From Streptomyces ipomoeae 91-03 (GTDB lineage: Bacteria > Actinomycetota > Actinomycetes > Streptomycetales > Streptomycetaceae): 33,577 nucleotides of DNA. This document shows, piece by piece, positions 22,824 to 30,749 of this stretch (position 1 is its first letter; each line of letters opens with the position of its first letter). The stretch lies in the NCBI RefSeq assembly GCF_000317595.1, contig NZ_AEJC01000334.1, positions 1 to 33,577 of the forward strand. The letters are read 5' to 3'. The notes under the pieces are model-generated. The model searched no databases, was not told the DNA's origin, and saw nothing but the letters and a program-made list of their open reading frames with translations. A program made the translations under genes and the position numbers.

Positions 22824-24229
22824 CCGGCGGACGGGGCGTCGAGGGACCTGAGGATGTTCCGTTCCCGGGGGGTGAGCGGTGGGCCCGACAGGGGTGGGAG
22901 GACGGGGCCGATCAGGGTGGAGGCGAGCAGGGACGGGCGGAGAAGTTTGAGGGCGTCCGCCTGGAGGGTGGTGACCTCGCACATCGCGGAGGAGACCCGG
23001 TAGGAGCCGGTGGCGACGCGTGCCATGCGGCCGGTGTAGCCGGACAGCAGGCGGTCCGCGAGCGTGGGCGTCTTGCCGCGGACCCCGGGGAACCACTGGT
23101 CCTGGCCCACGGACATCATCCACGCGGCGTTCACCACCTTCCCGGCGGCCCGCTGCACCCGCCGCGCCAGCCCCGGCTCGGTGATCCCGGTTCTGTCCAG
23201 CTCCCGCCGCAGCTCGCGCGCGCCGAGGGCGGCCACCGACATGCCCTGACCGTAGACCGGGTTGTACGTGGCGACGGCGTCACCGAGCGCCACCAGCCCC
23301 TCGGGCCAGACCTCGGCCTTCTCGAAGTACCGGCGCTCGTTGCGGGTGCTGCGGCTGAGGACCACGTCGCCCAGCGGCTCCGCGTGGGCGATCAGCTCAC
23401 CGACGATGGGGTGGCGCAGGCCGAGTGCGAAGGGCACGAACTCGTCGGGGGAGGCGGTGGGTTCGCCGCCGCGGGTGCCGGCCACGCTGACCAGCCAGCG
23501 GTCACCCTCGATGGGGAGGAGGAGCCCCGACTGCCCGGGTCGGCCGCCCGTCGGGTCCGCGGTGACCTGCGTGGGCGGGAAGGCGTCCGCGCCCTCGGGT
23601 ACGCGGAAGAGGCGGGTGGCGTAGACGAGTCCGGCGTCGACCACGTCCGTGGGGACGCCGGTGACGCCCAGCTCGGAGAGCCAGTGCTCGATACGGGTAC
23701 CGCGACCGCTCGCGTCCACGACCAGCTCGGCGCCAAGGCTCTCCTCCTCGCCCTGCCCCTCGACGACACGGACACCGGTGACGCGCTCGGCCGTGCCCAG
23801 CAGACCCGTGGCCGAGGCCCGGCGGATCCTGATGCGGGCGGTGCTCGCGAGGACGGCGTCGCGCACGGTCCAGTCCAGCAGGTCACGGCTGCTGATGAGC
23901 AGGGGATGGCTCTCGGGATGCCGGGAGCGCCGGAACCAGCCCTGCTGACCCAGCGTCACCAGGCCGGAGGTGAGGCCCCGTTCACGGGCACCGGCGGCCA
24001 GCAGCCGCTTGCGCACCCCGCCGCCGGGCACGAGCTCCTCGATGGCGTCACGGCCGCTCGGCAGGAGGATGTGGGCGTGCCGGCCCTGGGGGAGGCCCTT
24101 GCGTGGCCGGGGGGAGTCCGGGAGTTCGTCGCGTTCCAGTACGACCACTTCGTCGACGAACCGGGCCAGCGCCGCGGCGGTCAGCATGCCCGCCACACTC
24201 GCACCGATCACGACCGCAGTACGCGACAT
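22820..24229 (-). CDS. FAD-dependent monooxygenase-like oxidoreductase
   Basis: 469 residues from ATG 24227-24229 with AGGGGG 5 bases upstream; a longer in-frame ORF to 24409 has no such site. The N-terminus is a dinucleotide-binding fold (VVIGASVAGMLTAAALARF, then VVLERDELPDSP as the ribose acidic end). Mid-protein VVDASGRGTRIEHWL and the later WPEGLVALGDAVATYNPVYGQGM hold the FAD, as in aromatic hydroxylases and halogenase-like enzymes. Residues after about 400 are a helical C-terminal end. It is cytoplasmic. The likely reaction is oxygenation or dehydrogenation of a small aromatic or terpenoid substrate, but no biosynthetic partners are present. Confidence 0.85.
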   Translation of the reverse strand: MSRTAVVIGASVAGMLTAAALARFVDEVVVLERDELPDSPRPRKGLPQGRHAHILLPSGRDAIEELVPGGGVRKRLLAAGARERGLTSGLVTLGQQGWFRRSRHPESHPLLISSRDLLDWTVRDAVLASTARIRIRRASATGLLGTAERVTGVRVVEGQGEEESLGAELVVDASGRGTRIEHWLSELGVTGVPTDVVDAGLVYATRLFRVPEGADAFPPTQVTADPTGGRPGQSGLLLPIEGDRWLVSVAGTRGGEPTASPDEFVPFALGLRHPIVGELIAHAEPLGDVVLSRSTRNERRYFEKAEVWPEGLVALGDAVATYNPVYGQGMSVAALGARELRRELDRTGITEPGLARRVQRAAGKVVNAAWMMSVGQDQWFPGVRGKTPTLADRLLSGYTGRMARVATGSYRVSSAMCEVTTLQADALKLLRPSLLASTLIGPVLPPLSGPPLTPRERNILRSLDAPSAG

Positions 24230-24259
24230 GGAAACCCCCTGCTCTCGGCGGAAGCCTTC

Positions 24260-24287
24260 ACCGTACATTTCACGGAGCCGACCGCAA
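24260..24287 (-). promoter_or_regulatory. Candidate promoter of the FAD oxidoreductase
   Basis: On the minus strand TTGCGG (24282-24287), a 16-base spacer and TACGGT (24260-24265) fit a housekeeping-type promoter, with a 5' leader of about 25 bases containing the SD. Confidence 0.45.
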
Positions 24288-24311
24288 CAGAAGATCAAGA
24301 CAACTGCGCTG

Positions 24312-25136
24312 TCAGGGGCGGGAGTTGACCATCCGCCCTGCTCGGTCGTCCACCTGCCCCCGGGCATCCGAGGGCGGGTGGAGGGAGCCGCAGGGGGCGG
24401 GTGGCGCACCGGGGGTGCGGGTGCCCGGCGCTCGAACGGGTCGGCTTGTCGCGCGTACCGCGTCGCGGATCAGCGCGGCGACCTCCTTGGGGCGGGCGAC
24501 GGCGACGGCGTGGGAGGCGCCCTCGACCTCGACGACGGTCGAGCCGGCGCGCTTGGCGCCGAAGCGCTGGACGTCGGGGTTGATGGCCTCGTCGGCGTCG
24601 GCGATCAGGGCCCAGGAGGGCTTGGTCTGCCAGGCGGCGGTCGCGGCCGGCTCGGTGAACACCGAGGCCGCCGGCGGACGTTGGGACACGGCGAGGATCT
24701 TGGTGACCTCGGCCGGGACGTCGGCGGCGAAGAGGCCCGGGAAGGCCTCCGCCTTGATGGTGACCTCGACGGCGGGCTCGGCGCCCTCGACGGGGTACGT
24801 CCGTTCGACGAGGTTGGCGACGAGCGGGGACAGCGGGAAGCGGCCCTGCAGCTCGCCCAGGCTCTCGCCCTCCTCGGGGACGTACGCCGCCACGTAGACC
24901 AGCCCGACGACGTTCTCGGCGGCGCCCGCCACGGTGATGAGCGCACCGCCGTAGGAGTGGCCGACGAGGACGACCGGGCCGTCGATCTGGGCGGCGGTGG
25001 AGGCCAGGCCGCGCAGCGGGTTCGGTATCGCGAGGACGGGGATGTCCTGGCTCTGCAGCTCCTCGACGACGCCGGACCAGCTGGAGGCGTCGGCGAAGGC
25101 GCCGTGCACGAGGAGGACGGTGGGGGTGGTGGGCAT
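24312..25136 (-). CDS. Alpha/beta hydrolase
   Basis: 274 residues from ATG 25134-25136, with AGGA 8-9 bases upstream. The fold is shown by LLVHGAFADASSW (oxyanion), nucleophile elbow VGHSYGG, an acid in the ADADEAI stretch and the catalytic His in GASHAV. This matches the small hydrolase group seen with salicylate-binding/EstC-like esterases. After about residue 228 there is a 45-residue Pro/Arg-rich tail with no match to the fold; it could come from readthrough of a mutated stop. No signal peptide, so cytoplasmic. It is upstream of, and probably separate from, the FAD oxidoreductase on the same strand; only 82 bases lie between them. Confidence 0.88.
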   Translation of the reverse strand: MPTTPTVLLVHGAFADASSWSGVVEELQSQDIPVLAIPNPLRGLASTAAQIDGPVVLVGHSYGGALITVAGAAENVVGLVYVAAYVPEEGESLGELQGRFPLSPLVANLVERTYPVEGAEPAVEVTIKAEAFPGLFAADVPAEVTKILAVSQRPPAASVFTEPAATAAWQTKPSWALIADADEAINPDVQRFGAKRAGSTVVEVEGASHAVAVARPKEVAALIRDAVRATSRPVRAPGTRTPGAPPAPCGSLHPPSDARGQVDDRAGRMVNSRP

Positions 25137-25570
25137 GGGTGAGGTCCTTGATCGTCAGGTGAGTACTCGCCATGGCCCGCTCCTCGCAGGCTGCGGGGCG
25201 CCGTCCTCTCCCGGTCCGGCACGCTGCCGCGCGGAATCGGCCCCCAACTCCTTGACGCCCGTGGAAAGCGCTTGCCACACTCGCGGCCCGCACCATGAAT
25301 CGCCTGTCGCAACACCGTCGTCGCGCTGATGTCGTACGGGGCCGAGCCCTTCCAGGTCGTGAACCGTCGGCCGTGGCTCGACCTGGTTGAACCGGGTTCG
25401 ATGCACCGGAGGTCGAATCGGGTTCGACGCACCGGACGTCGAACCGGGGCCGAATGCACCGGACTTCGAATCGGGTCCGATGAAACCGGAGCCGGAATGG
25501 CATCGAGTCGGAGGCGACGGCGGCGTACCACCCCCGGCAGGCGCAGCCACCCCCCACAGGAGAAGCCGAA
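25137..25570. other. Intergenic region with a dyad tandem array
   Basis: 434 bases between divergent genes. I see no credible gene. It holds the repeat array at 25389-25494 and the AGGAG site of the beta-helix gene near its right end. No promoter box is convincing. Confidence 0.6.
25389..25494. repeat. Four-unit 26-base tandem array with inner inverted repeats
   Basis: Units at 25389-25414, 25415-25440, 25441-25467 (one base longer) and 25468-25494 share GAAYCGGG-T/G-TCGA and CACCGGA. Unit 2 with its left edge has perfect 6-base arms GTCGAA-N5-TTCGAC; unit 1 has GAAC-CGG-GTTC; units 3 and 4 are decayed. It lies about 80 bases upstream of the beta-helix gene and about 250 bases upstream of the hydrolase gene. 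Confidence 0.7.
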
Positions 25571-26860
25571 ATGGGACGTCGAGCCGCAGCCCAGCCCGCC
25601 ACCGAGACGACCGCGACCCGCGCCGCCGCGGTCACGGTCACCACTCCACCCCCCACCGGCCGCCGCAGGCGGGCCCTGGCCACCGCGGCCTGCACCACCG
25701 TGCTGCTCACCGGTGCCGCCGCGCTGACCGTCCCCGCGAGCGCGGCTCCGGAACCGTCCGCCGAGTCGACCGTCGAGGCGGTCGCCGCCGCGCCGGCGCA
25801 GGTCGCGGCGGCCTGCGGTGAGGGCTCGTACCAGGCGGAGGCCGTGCTGAACGGCAGTACCTGGACGGCCCGGCGGGGCAGCAGCGTCACCTACACCGGC
25901 ACCGACATGCGGGCCGCGATCCAGGCCGCCGTCAACAGCCTCACCGCCGGCCGCACTTCGAAGGAACGGGTCGTGGTGCGCGGCTCGGGGTCCATCAGCG
26001 CCGGGTCCCGGGTCTCGCTGCCCAGCTACACCGTGCTGGACGTGTGCGGCACGATCAACGTCACCGGTACGGGATCGGGTGACCAGGCGCCGGTCTACTC
26101 GCGCGGCACCCGGGACATCGAGGTCCAGCACCTCAATCTCACCGGCACCCCGCTCTACGGCGTCTTCCTGCGCAATGTGCAGAACGTCGTTCTCGGCGAG
26201 CTCGACATGCGTCTGTCGCGCGGTCTCGGCGTACGGATCGACAACCGGGGCGACACCAGCCAGTGGACGCGCAACGTCAGGATCGGCAACGTGTACGTGT
26301 CGGGCGCGAGCAGCCACGCTGTCGAGACGTACGGCGTGGACGGGCTGACCGTCGGCACGGTGACCGCCCGCAACGTCGGCGAGTCCGGGCTGCTGCTCAA
26401 CCAGACGATCAACGCCACCGTCACCAAGGTCGACGCGGACGGCGCGGGCGTCGGCACCGGTTACGCGGCCTTCCGCATGGCCAACCGCAACGGCCGGGTC
26501 GGCAGCTCGTACCCGACCAACATCCGGGTCGGCGAGGTGATCGCGCGCGGCGGCGGACGCGGTGTCTTCTGTGTCTCCGAGAGCGGCGGCGCGGTGATCG
26601 ACCGGATCAACCTCACCAACACCGGCAACAACGCGATCCTGATCGAGAACTGCTACAACGTGAACCTCGCCGCCCAGAGCGGCACGGTCTCCGGCGGCGG
26701 CGAGATCCGTCTCGCGGCCCGCTCGGAGTTCCCCAACAACCGGGACATCACCGTACAGAACCTCACGGTCACCAATTCCTCCCTCAGGGAGAGCCCCTGC
26801 GGCGAGAACACGACGTTCCGCAACAACCGCCTGGTGAACAGCACGCAGAGCATCTGCTGA
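25571..26860 (+). CDS. Secreted right-handed parallel beta-helix protein
   Basis: 429 residues from ATG 25571 with AGGAG 9 bases upstream. A long basic N-region (RRRR near residue 31) and hydrophobic core (ATAACTTVLLTGAAALTVPASA) form a Sec signal with cleavage near residue 59. The mature protein is repetitive, with short Asn/Val/Ile-rich strands (NVRIGNVYVSGASSHAVETY, GLTVGTVTARNVGESGLLL, INLTNTGNNAILIENC), the mark of a parallel beta-helix as in pectate lyases and related glycan-active enzymes. No catalytic set typical of pectate lyase is clear to me. Four Cys suggest disulfides. Likely polysaccharide-binding or -cleaving outside the cell; enzyme activity unproven. Confidence 0.85.
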   Translation: MGRRAAAQPATETTATRAAAVTVTTPPPTGRRRRALATAACTTVLLTGAAALTVPASAAPEPSAESTVEAVAAAPAQVAAACGEGSYQAEAVLNGSTWTARRGSSVTYTGTDMRAAIQAAVNSLTAGRTSKERVVVRGSGSISAGSRVSLPSYTVLDVCGTINVTGTGSGDQAPVYSRGTRDIEVQHLNLTGTPLYGVFLRNVQNVVLGELDMRLSRGLGVRIDNRGDTSQWTRNVRIGNVYVSGASSHAVETYGVDGLTVGTVTARNVGESGLLLNQTINATVTKVDADGAGVGTGYAAFRMANRNGRVGSSYPTNIRVGEVIARGGGRGVFCVSESGGAVIDRINLTNTGNNAILIENCYNVNLAAQSGTVSGGGEIRLAARSEFPNNRDITVQNLTVTNSSLRESPCGENTTFRNNRLVNSTQSIC

Positions 26861-26905
26861 CCGACGGGACTCACCAGCCGTCCGGGCCCACCGGACCATC
26901 GGACC

Positions 26906-26944
26906 CACGGGCGCGCCCGTCACCCGCTCACGGGCGCGCCCGTG
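26906..26944. terminator. Bidirectional terminator between convergent genes
   Basis: CACGGGCGCGCCCGT (26906-26920) and ACGGGCGCGCCCGTG (26930-26944) pair over 15 bp with a 9-base loop, between the stops of the beta-helix gene and the gene at 26995. Confidence 0.85.
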
Positions 26945-26994
26945 TCCCGACGTACACACCGACAGGCCCTGCTCAGTGCTCGGTCAGTGCTCCG

Positions 26995-27363
26995 TCAGTA
27001 CTTCGTCGGGAACAGCTGGATCTTGGCCTTGCCGCCGGAGACCGACTTCACCCAGATCTTCAGGTTGTTGAACTGGACGGTGCCGCCGGGGCTGGTGCTG
27101 CCCTCCATGTAGGTGCCGCTCGTCCTGACCGAGAACTTCACCTTCCTGGAGGAGACGCTGTCGGTCCTGAACTTGCCGAAGCCGAACTTCTTGCTGCTGA
27201 CACTGATGGTCTTGCCCTTGGTCACGGTGGTCTTGCACCGTCCGTCGTAGCAGGGCCCGCTGGCGGCGTTCGCGGCCGGGGCCATCAGGCCGAGGCCCAG
27301 CGTTCCGGCCATGGTCAGCGTCAGGGCGGTGGTCGCGGTCCGCCGGCGCATACCCGTAGTCAT
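26995..27363 (-). CDS. Small secreted protein, unknown function
   Basis: 122 residues from ATG 27361-27363 with AGGAG 8 bases upstream. Signal peptide of about 33 residues (RRRTATTALTLTMAGTLGLG, then APAANA-A). The mature part of about 88 residues is rich in Ser, Lys, Gly and Val with alternating strands (ISVSSKKFGFGKFRTDSVSS, VKFSVRTSGTYME, LKIWVKSVSGGKAKIQLFP), suggesting a small beta-sandwich, with two Cys (CYDGRC) near the start of the mature chain. No family recognised. It faces the beta-helix gene across the terminator and may have its own promoter upstream of 27363. Confidence 0.75.
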   Translation of the reverse strand: MTTGMRRRTATTALTLTMAGTLGLGLMAPAANAASGPCYDGRCKTTVTKGKTISVSSKKFGFGKFRTDSVSSRKVKFSVRTSGTYMEGSTSPGGTVQFNNLKIWVKSVSGGKAKIQLFPTKY

Positions 27364-27529
27364 CAGTTGGACTCCTGTCCGCAGAGGGATTTACCGCGCG
27401 GCATTTCTAACCGCTCCCCTCCGGGACCCCTCCCGAACCAGCGACCCCTTCACGGCCCTCGTCCGCCGGCCGGACGAACCGTTCACCGGCCCCCGACTCC
27501 CCGCCCTTCACAAGAGCTCACCGGGGATC

Positions 27530-27557
27530 TTGACGGCCATGATGTTACCGGTAACAC
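27530..27557 (+). promoter_or_regulatory. Promoter with overlapping LacI-type operator
   Basis: TTGACG (27530-27535), a 16-base spacer and TAACAC (27552-27557) make a good promoter for the MFS gene. The 14-base perfect palindrome TGTTACCGGTAACA (27543-27556) overlaps the spacer and the -10. Palindromes of this kind centred on CG are typical LacI-family sites, so repressor binding would block the polymerase. Confidence 0.7.
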
Positions 27558-27593
27558 TGCGAAGGTCCCTGCCATGAAGAGGTGGAGTCCCGC

Positions 27594-28907
27594 GTGCCCG
27601 ACCTACCGACCGCGCAACAGGTGCGCCACCCCCGAATCACCCCGGACACACGGGTGTTCAGCCCCGCCGCCGTGGTCGCCTCCTGTGTGGGCTTCGTGCT
27701 CATCGGCGTCCTCCAGGCTCTCTACGGGCCCGCCATCCCGGCGTTCCGCGAGGAGTTCGCGCTGTCACCGTCGGCCGCCGGACTCGGGCTGAGCGCGCAC
27801 TTCGTCGGCGGCGTCGCCGGTGTACTGCTCTTCGACCGGCTGTACGGGCGGCTGGGCAACCGGGCCATCCTCGGCACCTCGTACCTGCTGATGGCCCTCG
27901 GGGCGGCGGGCTTCGCGCTCGCCCCGAACTGGCCCGTCGGCCTGGCCGCCGCCCTGCTCGCCGGCCTCGGCTTCGGCGGCATCGACTACGGCCTCAACCA
28001 GCTCTTCGCCATCGGCTTCGGCCATCGCTCGACCGCGATGCTCAACATCCTCAACGCCCACTTCGGCATCGGCGCGATCCTCGGCCCCGCCCTGATCGCC
28101 GCCCTCGGCGCCGAGCACTACCCGGCGGTCTTCCTCGCCTTCGCCGCCGCCAACCTGCCGCTGCTGCTGTTCCTGCGGGGCGTACGCGACCGGGCGCCGC
28201 GCCCGGCCGCCGGCCCGTCCGACACCTCCGGCCCGTCCGACACCTCCGGCCCGTCCGACACCTCCGACGCGGCCGGTGCGCCCGGCGTGACCAGCGGATC
28301 CGGCGTGACCAGCGCACCCGGCGTGAGGGCCGGCGGTTCGGTCCTCGGTCGCAGTCTGGGCTCGGTGCTCGCCGTGTTCGTCTCGCTCTATGTGCTGCAC
28401 GTGGGCATCGAGGCCGGCGTCGGCGGCTGGGAACCCACGCATCTGCAGACGGTGGGGTACGGCGCCGGGGCCGCCGCCACCGCGACGTCCGTGTACTGGC
28501 TGATGATGACCGTCGGCCGCTTCCTGGTCGCCCCGATCGCCCTGCGTCACTCACCCCGGACGATCATCACCGTGTCGTGCGCGGGCATGACGGTCTGCCT
28601 GCTGCTCGCCGTGATCCCCTGGCTCGCCCCGTACGCGTACGCCGGCGTCGGCCTGTTCATCGCGCCGATCTTCCCCACCGGTCTGCCCTGGCTGAACGAG
28701 GCCGCCCCTCGGGCCCGCCGGGCCGGAGCGCTGGTCATCGCCGCGTCGATGGTCGGGGGAGTGGCGGCCGGCCCCGCGCTCGGCAAGGCCATCGAGTGGT
28801 CCGGCGTCCGTGCGGTGCCGCTGCTGCTGTGCGCGGTCTCGGCACTCTGTCTGCTGGCCACGCTGTGGCTGATCCGGGCCACGCGTTCCAGCGCCACCTC
28901 CCTATAG
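27594..28907 (+). CDS. MFS transporter, probably sugar
   Basis: 437 residues from GTG 27594, with GGAG 6 bases upstream; a GTG at 27582 overlaps that site and is less likely. Twelve hydrophobic segments in two halves, with GLGLSAHFVGG and FDRLYGRLGNRA, the conserved loop of MFS proteins, after helix 2. The central loop has a tandem repeat (GPSDTS x3, then GVTSxSG-type) of low complexity. The shape recalls fucose-permease-like sugar transporters. It is the first gene after the LacI-type operator and is followed after 60 bases by two GH35 genes, so it probably brings in a galactoside (inference). Confidence 0.88.
   Translation: MPDLPTAQQVRHPRITPDTRVFSPAAVVASCVGFVLIGVLQALYGPAIPAFREEFALSPSAAGLGLSAHFVGGVAGVLLFDRLYGRLGNRAILGTSYLLMALGAAGFALAPNWPVGLAAALLAGLGFGGIDYGLNQLFAIGFGHRSTAMLNILNAHFGIGAILGPALIAALGAEHYPAVFLAFAAANLPLLLFLRGVRDRAPRPAAGPSDTSGPSDTSGPSDTSDAAGAPGVTSGSGVTSAPGVRAGGSVLGRSLGSVLAVFVSLYVLHVGIEAGVGGWEPTHLQTVGYGAGAAATATSVYWLMMTVGRFLVAPIALRHSPRTIITVSCAGMTVCLLLAVIPWLAPYAYAGVGLFIAPIFPTGLPWLNEAAPRARRAGALVIAASMVGGVAAGPALGKAIEWSGVRAVPLLLCAVSALCLLATLWLIRATRSSATSL
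28212..28265. repeat. 18-base coding tandem repeat, three exact units
   Basis: GGCCCGTCCGACACCTCC three times in a row (28212-28229, 28230-28247, 28248-28265), encoding GPSDTS in the central loop of the MFS protein; a diverged repeat of GGCGTGACCAGC follows. Confidence 0.9.
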
Positions 28908-28967
28908 TCCCGTTAGCCTCCTCCTGGCCTCCCCGTCACCCGCACCCCCGAGCCGAAGGTAAACGCC

Positions 28968-30749
28968 ATGCGCACGCCCGCTCTGACCACGTCGTCCGAC
29001 GGTTTCCTGCTTCACGGTGAGCCGTTCCGGATCATCTCCGGCGCGATGCACTACTTCCGCATCCACCCCGACCTGTGGGCCGACCGGCTGCGCAAGGCCC
29101 GGCTGATGGGGCTGAACACCGTGGAGACGTACGTCCCCTGGAACCTCCACCAGCCCGACCCGGACAGCCCGCTCGTCCTCGACGGACTGCTCGACCTGCC
29201 CCGCTATCTCTGCCTCGCCCGGGACGAGGGCCTGCACGTACTGCTGCGCCCCGGCCCGTACATCTGCGCCGAATGGGACGGCGGCGGTCTGCCCTCCTGG
29301 CTCACCACGGACCCCGACATCCGGCTGCGCTCCAGCGACCCCCGCTTCACGGACGCCCTCGACCGCTACCTCGACATCCTGCTGCCCCCGCTGCTGCCGC
29401 ACATGGCCGCGAACGGCGGCTCGGTCATCGCCGTGCAGGTGGAGAACGAGTACGGGGCGTACGGCGACGACACCGCGTACCTCAAGCATGTGCACCAGGC
29501 GCTGCGCTCACGTGGCATCGAGGAGCTGCTCTTCACCTGCGACCAGGCGGGCTCCGCCCACCACCTGGCCGCCGGAAGCCTGCCCGGTGTCCTGTCCACC
29601 GCCACCTTCGGCGGCAGGATCGAGGAGTCCCTGGAGGCGCTGCGGGCCCATCAGCCCGAAGGCCCCCTGATGTGCTCGGAGTTCTGGATCGGCTGGTTCG
29701 ACCACTGGGGCGAGGAGCACCACGTACGGGACGCCGCCAACGCCGCCGCCGACCTCGACAAGCTCCTGGCCGCGGGCGCCTCCGTCAACATCTACATGTT
29801 CCACGGCGGCACCAACTTCGGCTTCACCAACGGCGCCAACCACGACCAGTGCTACGCCCCGATCGTCACCTCCTACGACTACGACGCCGCCCTCACCGAG
29901 TCCGGTGACCCCGGCCCGAAGTACCACGCCTTCCGCGAGGTGATCGCCCGCCACGCCCCGGTGCCGGACGAGCCCGCCCCGGCTCCCGCACCCAAGCTGT
30001 CGGGAATCGCCGTGGAGTTGACGCGCCGGGCGCCGCTGCTGCCGTACGCGACGAGCACCGGTGGGAACGAGCCGGTCGTACGCACCGAACACCCCGTCAC
30101 CATGGAGGAGTTGGGGCAGCGCTCCGGGTACGTCCTCTACCGCACCACCTTCCCCGAGGCGGGCGACGGGCTGCTGCACTTCGCCGGCGGTGTCGGCGAC
30201 CGCGCCCAGGTCTTCGTGGACGGCGCCCCCGTCGGCGTACTGGAACGCGAACGCCACGACGAGACGCTGCCGTTGCGCGTCCCGCAGCCCGGCGCCACGC
30301 TGGAGGTGCTGGTCGAGAACATGGGCGGCGTCAACTATGGCCCGCGCATCGGCGCCCCCAAGGGCCTGCTCGGCCCCGTCACCTTCAACGGCACCGCGCT
30401 GCTCGGCTGGGACACCCACCGGCTGCCGCTGACCGACCTGTCCGCCGTCCCCTTCGCGCCCGCCGAGGCGACCCCCGTCACCGTGCCGGCCTTCCACCAC
30501 GGCACCTTCGACGTCGACACCCCCGCCGACACCTTCCTCGCCCTGCCCGGCTGGACCAAGGGCCAGGCCTGGATCAACGGCTTCCACCTCGGCCGCTACT
30601 GGAACCGCGGCCCGCAGCGCACCCTGTACGTCCCCGCCCCCGTCCTGCGCCCCGGCGCCAACGACCTGGTCCTGCTGGAACTCAACGCCACCACCAGCCC
30701 CCGCGTCGAGTTCACGGACATCCCTGACCTGGGCCCGGTGAAGCCCTGA
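28968..30749 (+). CDS. GH35 beta-galactosidase, cytoplasmic
   Basis: 593 residues from ATG 28968 with GAAGG 8 bases upstream. Glycoside hydrolase family 35 splits terminal beta-galactose with retention. The TIM barrel shows ISGAMHYFRIHPDLW, LRPGPYICAEWDGGGLP, acid/base Glu161 in VENEYGAYG, nucleophile Glu238 in CSEFWIGWFDHWG, and YMFHGGTNFGFTNGAN. Residues about 370-590 are beta-sandwich domains ending ALPGWTKGQAWINGFHLGRYWNRGPQ and LYVPAPVLRPGANDLVLLE. There is no signal peptide, so it acts on imported sugar. The stop overlaps the start of the next GH35 gene by one base (TGATG), so the two are coupled. Confidence 0.95.
   Translation: MRTPALTTSSDGFLLHGEPFRIISGAMHYFRIHPDLWADRLRKARLMGLNTVETYVPWNLHQPDPDSPLVLDGLLDLPRYLCLARDEGLHVLLRPGPYICAEWDGGGLPSWLTTDPDIRLRSSDPRFTDALDRYLDILLPPLLPHMAANGGSVIAVQVENEYGAYGDDTAYLKHVHQALRSRGIEELLFTCDQAGSAHHLAAGSLPGVLSTATFGGRIEESLEALRAHQPEGPLMCSEFWIGWFDHWGEEHHVRDAANAAADLDKLLAAGASVNIYMFHGGTNFGFTNGANHDQCYAPIVTSYDYDAALTESGDPGPKYHAFREVIARHAPVPDEPAPAPAPKLSGIAVELTRRAPLLPYATSTGGNEPVVRTEHPVTMEELGQRSGYVLYRTTFPEAGDGLLHFAGGVGDRAQVFVDGAPVGVLERERHDETLPLRVPQPGATLEVLVENMGGVNYGPRIGAPKGLLGPVTFNGTALLGWDTHRLPLTDLSAVPFAPAEATPVTVPAFHHGTFDVDTPADTFLALPGWTKGQAWINGFHLGRYWNRGPQRTLYVPAPVLRPGANDLVLLELNATTSPRVEFTDIPDLGPVKP

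Noticed and set aside
25389..25494. Possible CRISPR array
   Set aside because: Units follow each other with no spacers, and there are no cas genes.
26906..26944. The 15-bp inverted repeat as an operator
   Set aside because: It lies between two convergent stops, where a shared terminator is the simpler reading.
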